Source of the DNA: Elmis aenea
Lineage: Eukaryota > Arthropoda > Insecta > Coleoptera > Elmidae
NCBI GenBank assembly: GCA_947652605.1
Contig: OX393577.1
Span: 25,671,466 to 25,735,465, forward strand
DNA length: 64,000 nt
Direction of reading: 5' to 3'
Part shown: positions 57,795 through 64,000 of the stretch, one piece after another
How the letters are laid out: each line of letters opens with the position of its first letter
How positions within the stretch are numbered: the stretch's first letter is position 1
The notes under the pieces: generated by a model
Databases searched by the model: none
Seen by the model: only the letters and a program-made list of their open reading frames with translations
Told to the model about the DNA's origin: nothing
Translations under genes and position numbers: made by a program

Positions 57795-58286
57795 CAGGGC
57801 TCGAAACCGAAAAAAAATTTGGTTAAAGGTTAACCGAAATCGAGAACTTTATTTTTATAACGGTTTTTGTTGAAAAACCGGTTTTTGTCGAAAGAAACCG
57901 GTTTTGTGTAAAAAACAGATTTAAATTAAAAACCGGTTTAAAAAACCTGTTAAATTAATCGGTTTTAACATTTTTTAGATTAGGAATGCAAAGTATGAAA
58001 AGATATTATCTATTTATAATTTTTTAATATGTGTACATCAAGCGTTCAGTAATGACTTTCGGTAAACTAATCGCATTTACCTAATACAGATTTTGTATTT
58101 TTTCAAAGCAATTTTAATTAAAAAAAGATTTAAAAAAAACGGTTTTTTATTATCTTGGTTAAAAGTTACCGTTTTTTTGCCTTTAAAAATAACGGTTTCG
58201 GTTTCGGTTAAAAATCACTTTTTCGGACAAAAAATAGCGGTTAACCGGTTTTTTAAACCGGTTAAAAAAACCGGTTTCATGCCCTG
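57795..58286. mobile_element. hAT element (492 bp) made of AACCGGTTT motifs, perfect 8-bp duplication
   Basis: The left end CAGGGCTCGAAACCG and the right end (reverse complement) CAGGGCATGAAACCG have exact TTTATGAG on both sides (57787-57794, 58287-58294). The subterminal regions hold many AAACCGG/CCGGTTT copies, which may be transposase-binding repeats. There is no coding sequence. Confidence 0.9.
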
Positions 58287-58325
58287 TTTATGAGTAAAAT
58301 ATACAAACATAATATATTTTATATT

Positions 58326-59074
58326 TAAAATGTCAATAAAAAAAACGCCGTAAGCTGTAACTCCGTTGTTTGTGGTCCGATTTTGGTGAGCAAAACACTA
58401 AATGAAATGGCTCATCAAATACTATAAATTGAATTGGATTTCAATTTTTTTCAAGTTCAACTTAAATGTCAAACGATAGTCATTTTTTTTTCTCCAAATG
58501 GCACCATCTTTTTTTTTTTTACTTAATCTGGTAGATTTTTTTTTCTGAATTCAGTGATCTAATCATAAGTTAATTTTAGTGCTAAACTAATAAGAAATAA
58601 AAAATAAAAGTTTAACAGAAATAGGTTAGGTTCACAAAATTTTCAAGCGTGCCGTGGCAAACAAAAAAATATCTATCAACAAATGTCATTTAAACGTTAG
58701 TGCGGTATTTAAATGATATTTGTTGATTAAGATTTTTTTGTTTTCCACGGCACGCTTGAACATTTTGTGAAACCTAACCTATTTCTGTTAAACTTTTATT
58801 TTTTATTTCTTATTAGTTTAGCACTAAAATTAGCTTATGATTAGATCACTGAATTCAGAAAAAAAAATCTACCAGATTAAGTAAAAAAAAAATAGATGTT
58901 GCCATTTGGAAAAAAAATTGAATATCGTTTGACATTTAAGTTGAACTTAAAAAAAATTGAAATCCAATTCAGTTTATAGTATTTGAGGAGCCATTTCATT
59001 TAGTGTTTTGCTCACCAAAATCGGACCACAAACAACGGAGTTACAGCTTACGGCGTTTTTTGTGTGACACCCTG
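58326..59074. mobile_element. Foldback element (about 750 bp, family F6)
   Basis: Arms of about 330 bases contain AACGCCGTAAGCTGTAACTC and GGTCCGATTTTGGTGAGCAA, mirrored with few differences. The loop region includes an inverted CAACAAATGTCATTTAAA pair. The right outer end reads (reverse complement) CAGGGTGTCACACAAAA; the left outer end has decayed to TGTCAATAAAA. No TA duplication remains. Confidence 0.75.
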
Positions 59075-59217
59075 TCTTCATTAAAAACAATCAGGATATT
59101 CAGAGTTGCGGCCCGTACAGCTTATTCAGTTTGTCAGTTTTGGCCAACTGCAAAAAAAAATAGGTGCTCATCACTGGACTAGATGGATCAATAACAAATT
59201 TGGGTTATTTTTACATA

Positions 59218-60074
59218 CAAGGATGCGCAAAAGTATGGAAACAGACAAATATCTAGAATACTGTTGCAGATATAACAATGAAATTTTGTATCTGAGCTTT
59301 ATGGTATTTTTCGGATTCGATGAAAATATTAAGGTTGCAATACGACTTCCGTTTCTACCGGAAACCGACCCAAACTTTATAATGTTAAATAGAACACCCT
59401 GTATATTTTTACACTTTTATATTGTTTCAAAATTACCGCTGTTTACCGTCATAGCCTATTCGAAAATATTACGTTGCCCGAATAATTTACAATAAAATCG
59501 CGACATTTCGAAAAATATTAGTTTTAGGATGAAACATATGGTTAATGTTTTTAAAGGACAATTAAATTTTCTACAAGACTATGTAAAAACATATAGGATA
59601 GTGTATTTAAGAAAACCTATCGATGTTTTAAGTTTTACAAGTTTGATCAAGCGTAAAAAACACCTTGTATAATATTTTTTAAATGTAGCTAGCGCAAAGT
59701 GTTAAATAATCTATTGTCAATCTAATTTTCAAACGAAATTCCACTGCCCTTTTAAATAACTTGAATGTTAAAAAAAATTGAAAGTGCTGCATCGCTCAAA
59801 ATTTTCATAAAAATGTTTAGACCCATATAACCTTATATATTTTTTAAAGTAAATTTAAAGAGGAATCCAAAAATGTAAAAATATACAGGGTGTTCTATTT
59901 AAAATTATAAAGTTAGTCCCTTTCCGGTAGAACCGGAAGTCGTATTGCAACCTTAATATTTTCATCGAATCCGAAAAATACCATAACGCTCAGATACAAA
60001 ATTTCATTGTTATATTTGCAATAATATTCTAGATATTTGTCTGTTTCCATACTTTAGCGATTAGCGTAACCATG
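59218..60074. mobile_element. Foldback element (857 bp), diverged F1 relative
   Basis: The left end CAAGGATGCGCAAAAGTATG and the right end (reverse complement) CATGGTTACGCTAATCGCTA are flanked by TA; the arms then share AGTATGGAAACAGACAAATA and onward. Sequence follows the F1 element at 18639-20779 with moderate divergence, including internal ACACCCTGTATATTTTTA motifs. The transposase portion is lost. Confidence 0.75.
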
Positions 60075-60076
60075 TA

Positions 60077-61812
60077 TAAAAACGGTTTTAGAATTTTGAG
60101 AGAATATATGTGATAAAATTATCTACTTTTACATACGACAAATATTCGTCAGAGCACGATCATATAATGAAGTTCCGTTAAGCGAATGTCTGCCTACACA
60201 AATGGTTAGTAAATCACAGCCATGTCTGTTTTAAAACCTAACTTTCTCTTTTACTGGTAGTGTTAAGGTACTCGATCTTCCTCATTGCATACACAATTAA
60301 TTTCTGAAATGTTCCCTGTTTGCATCACATTTAATCCAACCGTCATTTTGAAACTAATTAGCTGTGTATTTTAATTTTTAATTAATACATTTCAATTAAT
60401 ATTGCACGTCCGAAAAAAGTATTTGCTGAAATAGTTTGATCTAGAACAATGAACGTGCAATTTAAGACATTTTTTAAAAAGTTAATTAGTTCGGTGGCTT
60501 TACAGCTTAAACGATTACATAAAAAAATTTGTTAGGCACATGAATTGCACTGCAGAGTAAAATAAAGCGGCCTTTTGATTTCTTTTTAAATATTCATTTG
60601 TTACGTCTGACAGAATTTCAATCATTAATGTGCATGGTAGCATGGTAAAGAATGCGTTTTATACTCTGCAGCTATGCATTAGAATTAACACACAAACAAT
60701 CCTGTATTCACATTTATAAAACTGAGTAGCTTTTAAGGTTTATTTTACATACTAATCTTGCAGTTCTTTAGCATATCAATGACTATACAAAGATATTTTT
60801 CAAGGTATCGTGTTAAAAAAAAAACAAGATAATTTTACTGACATTGGACAAGTACTCTAAATAATTTTGGAATAAACATGTTTTGTTTTTTTTTAAAAGA
60901 AAAGCAAAAACTGTAACCGTATGATAAACATTTGAATTATTTATTTTACGATTTGATACACACTACAATATTTTACAATTGTTTATTGTTGATACAACAC
61001 AATTTTAGTTTTAAATTTATGATAAATAAATTTCTCTACAAAACTGTTTTTGTTAAAATTCAAAAGTGTTTGCAAATTGTGTGATGTTTACAACTTAAAT
61101 TTATTTTATTTTATTTTAAATCGAAATATATCTGGGTGAAAAAAAGGGAAAACTGAATTATTTTTTTAGGACATTCTCTTATCTCCTCATTTTACAACTA
61201 ATATGTAAATGAAAATATTTATCGGAATACACAGTGAGATAAGAATTGTAATTAATTGTCAGTGGAGTAAGTAACCTAATGGTACTGATGCAATGCATCA
61301 AGGTCTATGTTGGACAGGGGTCAAAAAATTCTGTTTACAAAAATTCCAAAGTGTATCGACTAATATCGAATAATATTCAACATTCACAACTCCAGCGAAT
61401 TCGTTTGTAACTTTGTATTAAATCAAAGTGGAAACCATTTTAGTTTTACTAGCATTGAAAGCATTTATTTTTCGCAAAATTTAAATTTTATAAACGTTCT
61501 TAAGCATGTAATTATTATTTTTTTACTATAACTTTTTTATTAATTAATGTGCAAATGTAACGGGAGACGAGAAGAATGTCATATGTATTAACAAATTTGT
61601 TTATTTTTTTATCCCAAAGGCGCTTTTAAATTATATTATTTTAAACTGGGACTCATGTTTATAGTAATGCTACTGGTAATTGTAAAACACTTTTTAATTG
61701 TGGTTATGATAATATTTTGAGATTTTGCTTAAAACCGTAATAAATGTATCAGTAAAGTTTATCATTATAGTGAAATATTCCCATCAAGAAATAAAATACT
61801 GCAAATATAGTT
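60077..61812. other. AT-rich intergenic DNA
   Basis: Nothing was recognised. Confidence 0.5.
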
Positions 61813-62774
61813 CCACGGAGTTTTATGGCGAAACGGTATATATTTTCAAACTTCTGTCGCGGTTTGATTATGTAAGTCAATAAGGGCTACATTTTAAAAA
61901 TATTTTCAAATATACAGGGTGCTCCAAAAAAGAGTGGCATATCAAAGTTATACTTTTTCTTATGGAACACCCTGTATATTTTTACATTTTTGGATTCCTC
62001 TTTAAATTTACTTTAAAAAATGTAATATTTAAACGTAACAATGGTACAATTACAACTTTCTTATAAAAAAATGTCAAAAATGTGTAGGCAAAAGATAAAA
62101 TTATAAGTTTCTTGTTTTTTTCTTTCAATTGTTTCAAATTACCGCTGTCTTCCTTCATAGTCTACTTGAAAATATCACTTTGCCCTAATAATTAACAATA
62201 AAATCGCGACATCTCGGAAAATATCAATTTTAGGTGAAATGTCAGCCTTTATGTTTTCGAAATAATTAATAATAATAATTAAATTTTGTATGTCTGAGAA
62301 AAAAAATGAGTTATTGATGTTTAAAGTTTCACAAGTTTGACCAAGCGTAAAAAACGCCCTATATAATATTTTAAAAATGTAGGTGGTGCAAAGTGTTAAT
62401 TAATCTATTGTCAATCTAATTTCCAAGCGAATTTATTCAGACTTTTTAAAGTTTCTAAATGTTGAAAATTTATGAAGGTACTGTATTTTCATGAAAATGC
62501 AATTTTCACGAAAACGGTTGTCTTTAGACCCATATAACCTTATATATTTTTTGAAGTAAATTTAAAGAGGAATCCAAAAATGTAAAAATATACAGGGTGT
62601 TCCATAAGAAAAAGTATAACTTTGCTATGCCACTCTTTTTTGGAGCACCCTTTATGTTTGAAATTTTTTAAAAATGTAGCCCTTATTGACTTACCTAATC
62701 TAACCGCGACAGAAGTTTAAAAATATATACCGTTTGGCCATAAAACTCCGTGGCGTCCGTCGTGACTCACCCTG
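61813..62774. mobile_element. Foldback element (about 960 bp) with stacked end motifs
   Basis: Outer arms begin CCACGGAGTTTTATGG on both sides; the right end extends to (reverse complement) CAGGGTGAGTCACGACGG followed by TA. Within the arms, at 61915 and 62652, a second pair of ends TA-CAGGGTGCTCCAAAAAAG appears. Further in, a third pair (CAGGGTGTTCCATAAGAAAA) leads into F1-like sequence. The left outermost end is missing. Confidence 0.75.
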
Positions 62775-62776
62775 TA

Positions 62777-63510
62777 GAATTGGTTTTGTTTTTAATTAAG
62801 AAGTGTGACATATAATTAATTTAAAGTTAATATGTGACTATATAACTTTATCATGCTGAATAAGTAATTATTTTCTTAACCCTTTGACTACCATTTTTGA
62901 ATTTAAAAATTATATTTTTAAATTTTTAATTCTGTTACGGCACACCCTTGGGACAAACATATCCCACTAGTGTTTTTAGCTAAGATCATATGTCCTGCTG
63001 GTGCTATAATCTAGAAATATAGTTTGGCTGTAAAGGTATGTACAAAAAATTTATTCAGCAAAATCATACAACAAAAATTATGAACCCTGCATATGTATAC
63101 ATATTTTTTTATTAAAGAGTACCAATAGAACAAATAACAATTAATTTATTTGTATTAAGTCATGGTAATTTTTACTTCTTAGTTGGACGCATGCTTCTCG
63201 TTGGTAGTCAAAGGGTTAAACATTCATTGAGAAGATTAAGAAAAAATACTTTTAGATATTTTTGAGATACAAAATTGATGCAATGCTGTTTTTTTAAATT
63301 GTAGCAATAAAGATGTATTATTATATTAGGTACAGTAGCGATCCGATTATTCAAGATAATGTGGGTTGAGAGAACCTAGCATAGCAGAGTAGGTTTGGTA
63401 AATTATTTCGTTAACTGAATATGAATCTATTAATCTGATGAAGTTTACTCTACTTACAAATTAGACTTATTGAATATAAGGACCTAAATTGTACAATAAA
63501 ACAAGATTAA
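62777..63510. other. Intergenic DNA between foldback and prefoldin gene
   Basis: Nothing specific was seen except a short inverted pair, AACCCTTTGACTACCA (62879) and TGGTAGTCAAAGGGTT (63203). It may mark a small MITE of about 340 bp. Confidence 0.4.
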
Positions 63511-63511
63511 T

Positions 63512-63530
63512 TTTATTTATTAGTTTTATT
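63512..63530 (-). promoter_or_regulatory. Candidate polyadenylation signals for the prefoldin gene
   Basis: Two AATAAA hexamers on the minus strand (63530-63525 and 63517-63512) lie about 290-300 bases beyond the stop codon, a plausible 3' UTR length. Confidence 0.45.
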
Positions 63531-63815
63531 ACAAAATTTGATGACAAAGTATATAGATCTTTTGTTAATTCACTTTGTTTAATCTGAAATCTTAGTTCTA
63601 TTAATCAACAATTTACTGTAATGCTCATTATAAACATTGCCAAAAACAAATTCTTTAAAATAACGATTTTATTAGCAAACAATTAAACAAATTAGTATTG
63701 GACAGTTTTTTTAAAAAGCATTAGTAAGATAACATACAATTATAAATTACAATTTTCGAAAACTTTTTGGTAGAATCTTCGATGAATTCAAATATTAGAT
63801 AAATTTAAATATAAC

Positions 63816-63968
63816 TTAGTCTTCTTCAGCTTCCAAGTTAATGCTAGTACCAAATTTTCCATATAAATATGACTTTAAATCACTCATAAGTTCTTTTACT
63901 TCATCGGCTTTGGTTTTAAAGCCTCTAATTTCATTTTCAATATTCTTTTTTTCATCTTCAAGGCAACT
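63816..63968 (-). CDS. Pfdn4: Prefoldin subunit 4, last coding exon (partial gene)
   Basis: The exon encodes SCLEDEKKNIENEIRGFKTK, then ADEVKELMSDLKSYLYGKFG, then TSINLEAEED and TAA. The C-terminal signature 'DLKxxLYxKFGxxINLEAE' is diagnostic of prefoldin subunit 4, a beta-type subunit of the hexameric chaperone that hands nascent actin and tubulin to the cytosolic chaperonin. The visible part is the second coiled-coil helix and the tail. The acceptor is TTTCATTAG then AGTTGCC; an alternative AG two bases later would start the exon at 63966. Earlier exons lie beyond the right edge. Confidence 0.9.
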   Translation of the reverse strand, partial: SCLEDEKKNIENEIRGFKTKADEVKELMSDLKSYLYGKFGTSINLEAEED

Positions 63969-64000
63969 CTAATGAAACAAATAATTATAACACATACATA

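Noticed and set aside
59106..59495. 129-codon plus-strand frame
   Set aside because: It is mostly the left arm of a foldback element whose sequence recurs in inverse orientation; not a gene.
1..64000. CRISPR arrays, tRNA or rRNA genes, bacterial operons, endosymbiont insertions
   Set aside because: No regularly spaced repeats, no cloverleaf-type A and B box pairs and no bacterial-style gene blocks were seen on reading both strands.

Overview
The window is a roughly 70% A+T stretch of an animal nuclear genome, almost certainly an insect. A beetle or a similarly transposon-rich order would fit, but the sequence does not settle this. Support comes from spliced genes with GT-AG introns, a jockey-type LINE fragment, and dense hAT, mariner, pogo and PIF/Harbinger-like remnants. 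Nothing looks bacterial or viral, and I saw no tRNA, rRNA or CRISPR array.

Only two protein-coding genes are supported, both on the minus strand. The first fills the left two thirds: four coding exons (41844-41749, 9527-9315, 3196-2811, 1144-391) join in phase into a 482-residue protein. It has a short N-terminal segment, one membrane span (about residues 47-69) and a long acidic then Pro/Gln/Met-rich C-terminal region with N-glycosylation sequons. Intron 1 is about 32 kb. I do not recognise the family. The second gene enters from the right edge: the last coding exon of prefoldin subunit 4 (63968-63816). About 21.8 kb lies between them and contains no intact gene.

The rest is ordinary AT-rich DNA carrying transposons. 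Several elements have exact target-site duplications: hAT-type elements at 9873-10122, 36593-36848, 49828-51918, 53618-54738 and 57795-58286 (8 bp each), a PIF/Harbinger-like MITE at 7108-7530 (TTA), a deleted mariner at 22229-23152 (TA) and a deleted pogo-like element with a PHD-like zinc finger at 32903-34175 (TA). A 5'-truncated jockey-like LINE (about 53500-55420) is split by a hAT, which is itself split by a foldback element.

The most distinctive feature is a set of long hairpin ('foldback') elements: 7581-8473, 18639-20779, 24316-25139, 27355-29158, 44439-44762, 50470-51639, 53879-54406, 58326-59074, 59218-60074 and 61813-62774, plus single arms at 15566 and 31661. Their arms differ in sequence, but most ends read TA then CAGGGTG or a close variant, and most are flanked by TA. 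Three carry pieces of the same kind of mariner/IS630-like transposase (the PDLTPLDF...WG block or the terminal GHFE motif). They look like parallel amplification of internally deleted, arm-extended relatives of one Tc1/mariner-type lineage. Several lie inside the 32-kb intron, where transcription would produce long RNA hairpins.
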